64,000 nt of DNA, taken from assembly GCA_009193035.1 (NCBI GenBank), contig SWDT01000046.1, positions 1 through 64,000 on the forward strand, in the 5' to 3' direction. A program made the translations under genes and the position numbers. The first letter of the stretch is position 1, and every line of letters begins with the position of its first letter. Below the pieces are notes generated by a model. The model had not been told where the DNA came from. It worked only from the letters and a program-made list of their open reading frames with translations, and did no database searches. Positions 53,460 to 64,000 of the stretch are shown one piece after another. Source of the DNA: Halicephalobus mephisto (taxonomy: Eukaryota > Nematoda > Chromadorea > Rhabditida > Panagrolaimidae).

Positions 53460-55110
53460 AGTTGAATTTTGACTATTTTACGGTAAAAATGAATTTTATG
53501 TACTTTTAAAAAATTTAAAATGAATTTTATGTATTTAAAAAAATTTAAAAATGAATTTTATATACTTTAAAAAATTTAAAATGAATTTTATTCTTTAAAA
53601 AAAGTTAAAAATGAATTTTATATACCTTAAAAAGTTAAAAATTAATTTTATCCAACTTTAAAAAAAAATAAAAATTAATTTTATATATTTAAAAAAAATT
53701 AAAAATCAATTTTATGTACTTTTAAAAAATAAAATAAATATCATCTGATTTTTTAAAAGTTAAAAATGAATTTTATATATTTAAAAAAAATTAAAAATGA
53801 ATTTAGTCCATTTTTAAGAAATTTAAAATGAATTTTATGTACTTTTTTGCGATAAAAGTTGAAATTTATCCATTTTTAAGTAGTTAGAAATTAAAATTTA
53901 TGTATTATTGAGCGATTAAAAATGAATTTTTGTTGTTTTTGAAAAATAAAAATCGAATTTTATCCGTTATTTAATGATCAAAACAAACTTTATTCGTTTA
54001 TGAGTGACAAAAAATGAATTTTATCTATTTTTTATAAAAAAAAAAGAATTTTATTTATTTTTTAAAAAGTAAAAAATTAAATTTTATTTATTATCAAAAA
54101 ACTTTAAGAATTTATTTTTATTATTTAAAAAAAACGAATTTTCTTTATTATTTAAAAAATTGAATTTTTTACTATTAAAAAAGTTAAAAAATAAAATTTT
54201 TTATTATTAAAAAGTTTAAAAAATAAATTTATTTTTATTATTTAAAAAAGTTTAAAAATTTTCTCAATAATCAATTTCAAATTTTATCCATCATTGAACA
54301 GCGAAATTTGAAGTTTATCTACTGTAAAAAAAGCAAAATTTGATTTTTGTTTATTATCGAACTTGCAAATCTGAATTTTATTTATTTTCGAGTGACCTAA
54401 GTTAATCTTTATCCACTTTTGAATGGCCGAAAGCAAAGTTTATATACTATAGAACAATCAAAACTAATCTTTGTTCATTTTTAAGTGGCCAAAGCTGAAT
54501 TTTATTTATTATTAAACAATCAAAAATGAATTTTATTCACTATTGAGCGGCCAAAGCTGAATTTTACTCGTTATCGAAAGATCAAAAGTGAATTTTTCTT
54601 ATTATTGAACGATCAAAAATGAATTTTATTTATTATTGAATTATCAAAAATGAATTTTACTCGTTATTGAATGATTGAAAATTAATTTTACTCGTTATTG
54701 AAAGATCAAAAGTGAATTTTTCTTATTATTAAAAGATTGAAAATGAATTTTATTTATTATTGAATTATCAAAAGTAAATTTTACTCGTTATTGAACGATT
54801 GAAAATTAATTTTACTCGTTATTGAAAGATCAAAAGTGAATTTTTCTTATTATTGAACGATTGAAAATGAATTTTATTTATTATTGAATTATCAAAAGTA
54901 AATTTTACTCGTTATTGAATGATTGAAAATTAATTTTACTCATTATCGAACGATCAAAAATGAATTTTACTCATTATTGAATTATCAAAAGTGAGTTATA
55001 TTCATTATTGAACGATCAAAAATGAATTTTACTCGTTATTGAACGATTGAAAATGAAATTTATTCACTATCGAACGGCCAAAGCTGAATTTTACTCACTG
55101 TTGAGCGTCC
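53460..55110. repeat. 1.6-kb satellite array
   Basis: A long tandem array with a 30-45-nt unit. The left half (53480-54250) is TTAAAAATGAATTTTATATA-like; the right half (54280-55110) is better kept, with GAATTTTACTCGTTATTGAA and CGATCAAAAATGAATTTTAC. Higher-order units of about 160 nt recur at 54660-54950. Confidence 0.85.
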
Positions 55111-56066
55111 AAAAGAAAAAAGTCCCAAACGTCCTTCTAAAACTGGCGCGCTGTTAGCCAGTCAATTTCCAAGAGGAGTGGACGGCGCCCAAGTAAAAGC
55201 GTGTTCATTCAGTCATCCATTCTTGCAGATTTGTCACTTTTCTAGTTTCTAGCTGTCTTTTTTGCCAATATTATACGATATTTAACCAATATCGAGATAG
55301 ATATAAATATTTATCCGTCGCATATATCCACATGGCTTGAGACTAGTCTCGAGATCAAGATTGTCGATTTTTTGAAATCTTCAATTTTAAAATTTAAAAA
55401 TTTAATTTAAAAATTCAAAAATTTAATTTAAAATTTAATTTTAAAATTCAAAATTTAACAAATCAGTTAGGATTCTTTGATTTTAAAATTTTTAGAATTT
55501 CGAAATTGACGATTTAGTTCGAATTTCAAATTTTCGATTTCAAACTTTTTAATCCAAATCTGAATCCTTCGAATTTCGAAATTTACAAAGTTTCGGATTT
55601 AATAGTTTAATTCAAATTACAATTCTTCGATTTTTGAATTCGAAATTTACAAAGTTTCAAAATTAATAATTTCGAATTTGAATTTTCTGATTTTCGGATT
55701 TAAATTTATTTTGGATTTCAAAATTCCCTAAATTTCAAACTTAACGATCTAGATCAAATTTGAATTTTTCGATTTTTAAATTTGAATTGGGATCTTTCGA
55801 TTTTCGGATTTGTTCAAAATCAATTTGAAGTTCGAAATCGACAGCTTAGTCTCACGATTTTGTTTCCAATTCATATTTGTTTATATCTCGGACTAAGAAG
55901 ACGATGCTTAGCAGGTGATCGATCAATTAATCTTTTTTCGAGAATCTTTTTCATTTTTCACGAGTTTAAGTCACTCCACGTGCGATCATTATCAATTTTA
56001 CGATTAAAAAACGATTTTTCTTCAATAACATCGAAATTTAAAATTATTTCAGTTTTGAGGATTCAG
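55111..56066 (+). promoter_or_regulatory. Upstream region of the 56-kb gene
   Basis: 55120-55370 is mixed-composition DNA with a GAGACTAGTCTC palindrome near 55340, a likely promoter. 55380-55780 is a degenerate array of TTTCGAATTTGAATTTTCGA-like words. The rest leads to an acceptor just before the ATG. Confidence 0.35.
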
Positions 56067-59000
56067 ATGACCGAAACAATGCCTCCCGAAAATGACGCGC
56101 CAAAACTTTCAGGTAATCGATTGGATTTTACACAAGATTAGTCTGATTTTTTATGACTCAATTTTTGCAGTGAACTTTGACCTGACAGACATTGAAGATA
56201 TTGATGGAATTTCCGACGGAATCGAAGCCGAACCTAGCTCAGATGATGACACTTTTATTTCTTACAAAAAGAAAAAACCTACAAAACGGCGTTACAAAGA
56301 CGCTGTGCATTCGAGAATCGAAAAAGAATCTGAATCCAACGGAATCGATCAAAGTAGCGGGTCTGACGTTCAGGTTTCTGAAGACTTATCGGTCAAAAAA
56401 AACGAAAAAGAATCAGAAGTTTCTTTGGCAGAAAAGCCGAAGTAAGTTATATAACTTTAAAAATTACACTATTGTAAAAATCAAAAAATAAATTTTCTAC
56501 GAAAAGTTATAATATTATAAAAGTTAAAAAATCAAAAAATAAATTTTCTACGAAAAATCAAAAATAGTAATATTAAAAAATCAAAAAACAAATTTTCTAC
56601 GAAAAGTTATAATATTATAAAAATTAAAAAGTAGTAATATTAAAAAATTAAAAATATTTCTTAATAAAAAATCAAAAAATAAATTTTTTACGGAAAATTA
56701 TAATATTTTAAAAATAAAAAATTCATTTTTTTTTATGGAAAATTGTCCCAACGAAAATTTCAAAAACTTGAAAAAATAAATTCTAAATTTCAGATATTAA
56801 TTCCAGAAGTTTCAAAAAGGATTCTGGAAAGTTTTTAAAATTTCTAAAAAATCTTTAAAAATCTAAATTCTGAAAAATCTTAAATTCTAAAAATTACTAA
56901 ATTATAAAAAATCTTTAAAAATCTAAATTCTGAAAAATCTAAAAAATTATAAAAATTACTAAATTATAAAAAATTTTTTAAAATTTAAATTTCTAAAAAT
57001 TTTAAAAATACCAGATTTAAAAAATTTTAAAATTATAAAAAGTTTTTAAATTTTTTATTTTATCATAGAAAAACGAAATTCTTTATAAAATTATTTCAGA
57101 GCAAATTTCCAGAAATTAAGCATAAAATTAAAAAAAGCGAATGAGGACAGAGCGAGTCGATTCCAGTAACAATACTAAATTTACCATTTTTTCCACTTTC
57201 TGTCTCTCTGCGTGGGAATTCAAAAATTGCAAAAATAAATCATATTACCATTAAAAATAGAAACAGAAAATTTTGCAAAATTGCTTTGAAATAAATTTTC
57301 AAAATTTTTCGAAAATTTAAAATATTATGTAAAAAAAGCGAGTCGATTTTGGTGGTTTTACAGTACTCCAATGCTTGTATTATCAAAATTGAAATTAAAA
57401 TTCAAAATCGAAATTCTAATTTTTCGTGTTAAGACTCATTTATGAATTTTTCCTACTGTAAAATATTCTTTCATTTAAGTTGATAAAATCGGATATCTGG
57501 ATTTCTCGAATAAAAATATAACTTAGGAATCGTGTCTTAACACGAAAGATTTCAAATTTTAACCTCGAATCCTGAGTTTCAACTTTTACAATACGCAGCG
57601 CCGGATTATTAAAGTTGGAGGTCAGAATTTGAAGTTAAAATTAAAATTTTTCACGTTAAAACACAATTTTTAAATTCCAACTTTTCTAAGACGAATTTTC
57701 CAAATTCCAACTTTTCTTTCTGAGACACAATTTTCAAAATTAAGAAATTTCTCGTTAGGACACAACTTTTAAAATTTCAACTTTTCTTTCTAAGACGACT
57801 TTTAAAAATTTCAACTTTTCGTTCTGAGACATAACTTTCAAAATTAAAAAATTTCTCGTTAGGACACAACTTTTAAAATTTCAACTTTTCTTTCTTAGAC
57901 ACAATTTTCAAAATTAAGAAATTTCTCGTTAGGACACAACTTTTAAAATTCCAACTTTTCGTTCTAAGACAAAACTTACAAATTATGTTTTGATTCGGAA
58001 ATTCAAATACTCTGATTATTAACTTAGAAAAGATTTTTGAAATAGAAAAATCAATATCGTTTCAGCGTGAAAAGTCCAAATTTTGACCTCGAACTTTAAC
58101 CGTAAACTTTAATAACACGGAGGACAGATTTGCCATTTTTTATTTTGAATAATATTTTTCATTTTTCGCAGAAATTATTGTTTTTTTTAAATTACAACGT
58201 TCGTGTAATAAAATTAAGATTTCTTTTCAGAACGAATACTAAAGATTCTTCTCCCCAAATGTGTCCACCAACGGATCATTTCAATGAACTTGAAAAAAGA
58301 ATGAATGGTCCGGGATGGAAGATTACTTCCTCGAGTGCGAGTTGTTCTGAAGACGAACTAGGGGCCAACGAAAGAGACGAATTCACCTTTAAAATGTGTC
58401 AAATAATAAAACGAAGTCATCGATATAAAAAAAACAAAACTCAACGTCATCAAAAAAAGGTAAAATTACGTGATGCGACACTTATGTCCCAGATATTGCA
58501 AATTTTACGTTAAATTCAAAAATTAGCAATTTATTTTAAATAACTACTTTTATATGGGATTTCGAAAGTTGGTCTAGGAAAATTCTGAGTTTTTAGAGTC
58601 CTGGTAGAAAATTATAGATGTTCTTAGAATTAGGGCTAGTCTCCAGAATCCTGGATTCTGAAGCTTGATTATTAATTTCGATTTCAGATTCTAAATCTGA
58701 TTATCCTATTATAAGTACTTTTTAACTTTAAGGATATTGTGAAAATTCTAAATTAGAATTAAATTAGTCTCCAGAATCCTGGATTCTGAAGCTTGATTAT
58801 TAATTTTGATTTCAGATTCAGAATTCTTAGATTTTATTACAGTATTACAAGTACTTTTTAACTTTAAGGATATTGTGAAAATTATAAATTAGAATTGAAA
58901 TTAGTCTCCGGAATCCAGGATTCTGAAGCTTGATTATTAATTTCGATTTTCGATTTAGAATTATTAGATTTTATTATAGTATTACAAGTACTTTGAATTT

Positions 59001-59229
59001 AGTCGTAAATGCAAAATCGAGACACAAATGTCACACAACCATGAATTAAGTTTTAAAAATATAATTATAAACATTACAGGAATCAAACTATGAAAACATG
59101 TTAATTTCGACAACAGTAACGGAATTAACTAAAAGTGAAAACGAATCTGGTACTGAAGACGAAAAACAAGAACTGAAATTCTGCTGTGGCAACGTACCAT
59201 TAGTTGCCTTAAGGGAAGACGATTTATGA
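56067..59229 (+). CDS. Uncharacterised charged protein, 231 aa
   Basis: Four exons, 56067-56112, 56171-56441, 58231-58459 and 59080-59229, join in phase. The ATG directly follows GATTCAG, an acceptor-like site that suggests a leader splice. The protein is hydrophilic: an acidic N-terminal part (VNFDLTDIEDIDGISDGIEA, EPSSDDD), a basic patch KKKKPTKRRYKD, Ser/Glu-rich linkers, then a better-looking segment DHFNELEKRMNGPGWKITSS and DEFTFKMCQIIKRSHRYKKN. It ends in LKFCCGNVPLVALREDDL. No signal peptide or membrane span is visible. The composition suggests a nuclear, partly disordered protein; this is inference. I do not recognise the family. The MNGPGWKI and CCGNVPLVAL stretches would be the best search seeds. 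Both long introns are repeat-rich, the third mostly one TIR element. Confidence 0.75.
56442..58230 (+). repeat. Repeat-filled intron 2 of the 56-kb gene
   Basis: 56460-56720 repeats AAATTTTCTACGAAAAGTTA. 56800-57060 is TCTAAAAATTACTAAATTAT-like. 57640-58010 is a tandem array with unit about 60 nt marked by TCTCGTTAGGACACAACTTT and TAAAATTTCAACTTTTCTTT, about six copies. 57180-57240 and 57350-57600 contain unassigned mixed sequence. Confidence 0.7.
58468..59030. mobile_element. TIR element family C, copy 2
   Basis: The left end GTGATGCGACACTTATGTCC continues CAGATATTGCA, and the right end, TGCAAAATCGAGACACAAAT then GTCACAC, is its imperfect complement. Inside are three tandem units of about 130 nt with AGTCTCCAGAATCCTGGATT and TGAAGCTTGATTATTAATTT. 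It starts 8 nt after the exon 3 donor and occupies most of the intron. It is an inverted relative of 46921-47353, with one more internal unit. Confidence 0.78.
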
Positions 59230-60077
59230 AAAATACGGAACGTCTTTCAAGTCTTCTTTCTCGGTGAACTGCATTTATTTTTTTAAATTTTACGACAAAA
59301 ATTCCAGACCGCCTTTTCATGCCATTTTGAATTTGCTTTTGCCACCTTATTTTCATCAAATTACGCAATTGAGTAATAAAAAATATTCTGTTTACCACAT
59401 TTTTAAAAGTCAAAGATAAACTTTTAAAAAAATCAAAAATAAATTTAAAAAAATCAAAGATAAATTTAAAAAAAATCAAAAATAAATTTAAAAAAATCAA
59501 AGATAAACTTTTAAAAAAATCAAAAATAAACTTTAAAAAAAATTTAAAATAAATTTTAAAAAAAATTAAATTAATTTTAAAAAAATGAATTTAAAAAAAT
59601 TAAAGATAAATTTAAAAAAGAATTTTTTTTACATAAAACTTTTAATTTTCAGAATTTTTAATTTTAGATGATTTTAAAAATTTTAATTTGATTTTCCAAG
59701 ATTTTTATAATTTTTTATTGGATTCTGGAATATTCAGGAATTTCAGTTGGATAACTTTAGAAATTTTTGTTGGGTTTTGGGATGTTTTAAAAATTTTTCT
59801 CAAGACTTTGGAGGATTTAAAAAACATCCATGAGATTTTTGAAGGTTTTACATTCATTAGATTTTAGGAAATTTTAAAAGCTTTAGCATTTTCAAAGTTT
59901 TGTGAAATTTTGGAAATTTTAGAGTTTCATTAAATTTTTGAAAATTTCGGAATTTTTCATTAAATTGTAGATAATCCTATGGAATGCTAGAAACTCCAAT
60001 GGAATTTTAAAGAATTTAGAATCTTTCATTAAATTTTGAAAATCTTCATGGAATTTCGGAGAATTCATAAACTTCTG
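59230..60077. other. Intergenic A/T-rich DNA
   Basis: 59230-59390 is mixed and probably the 3' UTR of the preceding gene. 59400-59640 repeats AAAAAATCAAAGATAAATTT. The rest is degenerate TTTTGGAAATTTTAGA-type DNA. No gene was seen. Confidence 0.45.
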
Positions 60078-60497
60078 TTAAAATAGAAAACAGAAATGTA
60101 ATAATAATGTTTACCAACACAATAAGACACAAAATAATTAATTTTTTTTCTACACAAGACAACCGAAAGTCTGGCTCATGTCCTACAGTGCTCCACACTC
60201 CCTGATGTTGAGAGTATCGCTTCAGGTCTTCTTTCTAGTCTAGTTTCTGTCCCAACATCTACATAAAGTTTCCATTAACATAACAACTAAGGATCTTACT
60301 TTTCCCCTACGATATCTCACAATTTTTAATATTCAGGGTATTTTTTCAGGTCTTCTTTCTAGTTTAGTTTCTGTCCCAACATCTACGTAAAAAGTTTCAA
60401 CAGCAAAAAAACAACTGAGGATCTTACTTATCCCCTACAATATCTCACATTTTCTAATATTCAGGGTATCGCTTCAGGTCTTCTTTTTCTATCTTAA
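60078..60497. mobile_element. TIR element family B, copy 2
   Basis: It begins TTAAAATAGAAAAC like the copy at 45433 and ends TTTTTCTATCTTAA, a slightly decayed complement. The inside matches copy 1 over long stretches (ACACAAGACAACCGAAAGTC; AGTATCGCTTCAGGTCTTCT) in the same orientation. The flanking TA is not kept. Confidence 0.78.
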
Positions 60498-60889
60498 CAG
60501 CTTCTACGGGATTTTAGAAAGTATCCAAAAAGCTCTATTAGATTTCCCGAGATTTCATAATCTTTTACTTAATTTGTGAAGATTCCTGAAGCTTTTTCTG
60601 AATTACTGAGAAGTCCAGAAGGTTTCTAACAGATTCCTGAAGATTCTAGGAACTCGAAAAAGTAAAGCATCTTGAAATGAGTTGCGGAGGAGGTTGATGT
60701 TGTAAACACAAAAGGAAACATTGTTTTCTTAAATGCAGAAAAGTAAAAATTCTACCTTTGTGATGGAACAGCTGTTGGTTGCGACTTGAGTGATCCGGGA
60801 TTTAGCACATCGATCGGATTTTAGTCCAGAAAGCTACCAAACAACGGCTTTTTGTCATTCCGGATTAAACCATTGTTGATCTCTTCCTC

Positions 60890-63652
60890 ATGTCGCTATT
60901 ATTTAGCATTTATTTTTCCGCTATTTTGTTAGTAACAGTCAAAAGTTCTTCCACAATTAAAACTCAACAAGTAAATGCAATCAAGGGAAAATTCATGACT
61001 CACATGCTTCATTCAGCTTATTTCTTTCCACATACAGGTAAAAATTTTAAAAATAAATAATATATATTTTTAAAAATGAATAGTAATTTATATATAATTT
61101 TAAAAATAAATAGTAATTTTTATATTTTTTAAAAATAAATAATAATTTTTATATTTTTTTTAAAAATAAATAATAATTCATATATTTTTTGAATAAATAA
61201 TAATTCATATATTTTTAAAAAATAAATAATAATTTTTATATATTTTTAAATAAATAGTAGTTTTTATATTTTTTAAAAATAAATAATAATTCATATATTT
61301 TTAAAAATAAATAATAATTTATATATTTTCAAGGATGAATAGTAATTTATATAATTTTAAAAATAAATAATAATTTTTATATTTAAAAAAAAATAAATAG
61401 TAATTTTTAGTTTTTAAATAAAGAGTGATTTTTATAGTCGATGTAAAATGGTCTGCAACAGCTCAAGGAAAACCGGAATTGCCCATTTGGCTGCATTTAT
61501 TTCCCTCAAAACATAAATCAATAGCGTACTTGATAGGCACACCGGTTACTCCCTCCAATCAAGTCAATATCCACGTCATGGCCAGGAGAATAGACACTTT
61601 CGCAATGGCTGAACAGTATTTGACTATTGTTTTACAAGATGATCCCAAATATAATACTTCTACTCAGCAAACTGTAGAACTTTTAGTGGATAATCAAGAT
61701 CCAGAGAGTTTCATCAACGACAGAACTGGCAAGATCCGGAGATTCGAAAATGCCGTCAGAGAAACATTCAGAGGAAAATTAGTCAATCCATATATCTTTG
61801 ATCTGGTCCCAGAAATCCAAGCAGAAGAAAGCAAAATGCCCGTTTACGAACAATATATGAGAAACAAAAGATTCGGGTTTGTTTTTAAAAAATCAAAATT
61901 AATAAAAAAAATTTATTTTAAAATCATTGAAATTTTAAAAAAACTGAAAATAATCAAAAATTTTAAAAATTATTGAAATTTTTGAAAAATTGAAAAAAAT
62001 AAAAATTATCAAAAAGTCTAAAAAAACAAAAATTAAAATGCTTTAAATTTAAAAAAAATAAAAATGATTGAAATTTTTGAAAAATTAAAAATTAAAAATC
62101 ATTGAAATTTTCAGAACAATTGTCAAAGTAGGAACTCAGAAAAGATTCCATCCGAATGTTGAAAAACTCATAAATGAACTCCAAGAAAATCCAAATTACT
62201 GTAGTCGTAGTACCATGATTCCACTTAACAAACATTTTATTCCTGAATTTGTCATCAATTGGTGTAATTTCAAACTTGTAAGAATTTGTTTATTTTCGAA
62301 AATTACTGTATTTTTTCTAAAATAAACCCCGGGACTTATTTTAGAAAAGAACTTTCCAGAGGGGATTTATTTTAGAAAAAAGTTTATTTTAGAGAAAATA
62401 CGGTATATATTTTTTAGAACAACATGACTATGATTAAATCTTTGACGAAAACGAGCAGAGAAGATTACGATAAAAAACAACCACCTGCGATCGAGAAAAC
62501 CGTCCTCGAACAAAGTGCCTACAGTACTTTCATCGCAAATGAAACAAATTCTTCAATCACTTATCAGTATAATTTTTGGGAAAGTTTCTTGGTAAAAAAA
62601 AATTTTTTTTTAAATTTTAAATTAAAATTTTCAGATTTTTCCTTTATTAGCTGTATTGTGTATTTTGTTAATTCTTCTTTTGAGTTTTATTTTCTTCGGA
62701 AGACGAGAAGGACAACATTGGAGAGATTACAAAACTCCAAGGTGGGGATTTTTTCAAAAATTACTGTATTTAATAAATTTTTTGAATTTCGAAGAAAAAT
62801 TGAAAATTTACAAAATTTTTGAAAAATGTGGAAATTTACAGAATACTGTAGGAATTTCTGAAATTTCGTAAAAATTTAAAAAATTTTTTGAATTTTTCAG
62901 AATTTTGTAAAAATTTAGAATTTTTTATAATTTATTCGAAAATTTTCAAACTTTTGAGAATTTCCAGAATTTTCAAAATTCACTGAAAAATTTCGAAATT
63001 CTGTATAAACTTCGAAAATCGAATAACGAATTCTGAAATTTTTTAAAATTCCACAATTTTCAAAAAATTTTCTAAAATTCCACAATTTTCAAAAAATTTT
63101 CTAAAATTCTACAAATTTTCAAAAAATTTTAACATTTTTAAATCTTCCCAAAATCATAAAAATCTTAAAAATTTAATTTCGTGATGATCTTTATTCCTAA
63201 TTTTTACAGTAATATGGTTTCAGAGAACAACTGCAAGAATATCTGAATTTACGAGAAAGTCAGAAACATTTACGTGAACTTTCTGTTCAACGTCAGATTC
63301 TTCTGATGAGTTCTGATCAAAAATCTTCTTCTCCGATGGGAATCAGGACTTTTTTGCAACCGAATCCACCAGACGGAGAAGTCAACAACCCGAAAATCAA
63401 GCTCCAGGACAGTTCTGACGGGATCTCAGGTACAGTAATCAGAAAAATCGATTATATTGATATTTTTAAGATAATGCGGATACTGTACCAGAACACCATC
63501 ACAGAGCTCCTTCCGCGGCGAAACAAACCGTCGCTGATGCTGTCAGAGCCACCGGATCGTCCCTCAGGATTTACAGGAATCCAGGAGCCGATTCAGAAGA
63601 GGACGAAGACGAAGAAGAATATGTTAGGAAAAATAGACAAAGTATTTCGTAA
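60890..63652 (+). CDS. sgca-1: Alpha/epsilon-type sarcoglycan
   Basis: Seven exons, 60890-61037, 61438-61876, 62115-62277, 62418-62591, 62635-62741, 63224-63429 and 63471-63652, encode 472 aa. Sarcoglycans are membrane parts of the dystrophin-glycoprotein complex that link muscle cytoskeleton to matrix. MSLLFSIYFSAILLVTVKSS is a signal peptide. The cadherin-like ectodomain carries GTPVTPSNQVNIHVMARRID and TFAMAEQYLTIVLQDDP, which match alpha/epsilon-sarcoglycan closely, then PNYCSR with an extracellular cysteine and NETNSS as an N-glycosylation site. One membrane span lies at about 309-328 (IFPLLAVLCILLILLLSFIF), followed by FGRREGQHWRDYKTP. The cytosolic tail holds a coiled-coil-like QEYLNLRESQKHLRELSVQR stretch and an acidic cluster SEEDEDEEEY. 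The last acceptor is a weak TTTTTAAG but the phase fits. A longer alternative tail may exist after 63703. Confidence 0.92.
61050..61430 (+). repeat. AT array in sgca-1 intron 1
   Basis: About ten copies of a 32-38-nt unit with AAATAAATAATAATTTTTAT and ATATTTTTTAAAA fill the intron. Confidence 0.8.
62304..62405. mobile_element. 102-bp hairpin MITE in sgca-1 intron 3
   Basis: The ends TACTGTATTTTTTCTAAAAT and, in complement, TACCGTATTTTCTCTAAAAT form inverted repeats of about 24 bp starting in TA. The short core is CCCGGGACTTATTTTAG-like. It is too short to code and would fold into a hairpin in the pre-mRNA. Confidence 0.75.
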
Positions 63653-63702
63653 TTTAGTCGATTTTTGCATAAATAACTAAAGTTAATTCAAAAACATGTT
63701 CA

Positions 63703-63918
63703 TCAGTTCCCCGAGGGCGTTTTTGACGAAGTTTCGACTCCACCGAAGGCGTCCGTTGGAGTGACGATCCGACGAAGTCCATATAATTTGCATATTAATA
63801 AAGAACCAAGGGTGATCATCAAAGGGATAATTATGAGGATAACAACGACGAAAACGGCTTCAGCTCCTTTCCATGAAAAATAATCTGGTTTAATATTTCC
63901 AAAATTAACTGTATTCAT
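63703..63918 (-). CDS. Possible 71-aa single-span membrane micropeptide
   Basis: One exon from ATG 63918 to TGA 63703. The protein has a 20-residue head (MNTVNFGNIKPDYFSWKGAE), one strongly hydrophobic span (AVFVVVILIIIPLMITLGSL, then LICKLYGL), a basic stop-transfer RR and a short polar tail (IVTPTDAFGGVETSSKTPSG). Head-span-RR order suggests a type III or tail-in orientation with a cytosolic C-terminus. The gene lies tail-to-tail with sgca-1, whose stop is 50 nt away. The plus strand of the same DNA is also open after a CATCAG acceptor (FPEGVFDEVSTPPKASVGV), so the reading could instead be an extended sarcoglycan tail. I favour the minus frame because it has an ATG and a clear domain logic. 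Confidence 0.45.
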   Translation of the reverse strand: MNTVNFGNIKPDYFSWKGAEAVFVVVILIIIPLMITLGSLLICKLYGLRRIVTPTDAFGGVETSSKTPSGN

Positions 63919-64000
63919 GAAAAATTACAAAAATAATTAAAAATTAAAATAACAAGTAACAAAGAAAACGAGGAATTGCGAAATAACAATGTTCGGACAA

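Noticed and set aside
59129..59500. 123-codon minus frame rich in Phe/Leu/Ile
   Set aside because: Half of it is translated from an A/T tandem array and the rest is antisense to the last exon of the 56-kb gene.

Overview
The window is from a nematode nuclear genome. Genes are split by short AT-rich introns (many 40-60 nt) with GTAAGT-like donors and TTTTCAG/TTTTTAG acceptors. Intergenic DNA is full of A/T-rich tandem arrays and small inverted-repeat elements. The gene set is typically nematode: a THAP-CtBP fusion (ctbp-1), an MSX-class homeobox gene (vab-15), bcat-1, a sphingomyelin synthase, an SLC13/NAC transporter, a GRK4/5/6-class kinase (grk-1) and an alpha/epsilon-sarcoglycan (sgca-1). 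From memory, several of these lie on the C. elegans X chromosome, so this may be a piece of the ancestral nematode X. I saw no rRNA, tRNA, CRISPR array or bacterial feature.

Layout. 0-0.8 kb: KCTD-type BTB protein (-). 2.4-3.6 kb: ARF-like GTPase (+). 4.5-5.2 kb: end of a small unidentified gene (+). 5.2-7.9 kb: unassigned, unusually complex DNA. 7.9-12.1 kb: ctbp-1 (+, 8 exons, 725 aa). 14.7-18.1 kb: vab-15 (-, 3 exons, 265 aa). 18.1-27.8 kb: gene desert with satellites, an inverted-repeat element and a dead mariner transposon that keeps both ends. 27.8-29.9 kb: bcat-1 (+, 8 exons, 408 aa). 31.1-37.5 kb: sphingomyelin synthase (-, 338 aa, with a possible second first exon near 38.0 kb). 38.3-38.75 kb: a four-exon gene for a 102-aa secreted protein (+). 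38.8-43.3 kb: SLC13 transporter (-, 591 aa). 43.3-46.3 kb: repeats. 46.3-50.9 kb: grk-1 (-, 11 exons, 666 aa). 51-56 kb: repeats, including a large satellite, and one short ORF. 56.1-59.2 kb: acidic/basic protein of unknown function (+, 231 aa). 60.9-63.65 kb: sgca-1 (+, 472 aa). 63.7-63.9 kb: possible 71-aa single-span membrane micropeptide on the other strand.

The genes do not form an operon or one pathway; they are independent housekeeping, signalling and developmental genes. Exon joins were made by eye from splice consensus, reading-frame phase and remembered family sequences. They agree in phase throughout each model, but no transcript evidence was available. The most notable observations are a CtBP that has lost the Glu and His of the dehydrogenase catalytic triad, a hidden small secreted-protein gene, a phase-compatible alternative first exon for the sphingomyelin synthase, a GC-AG intron and a stop-free 48-nt intron in grk-1, and several families of TIR elements that make up most of the introns or gaps they occupy.
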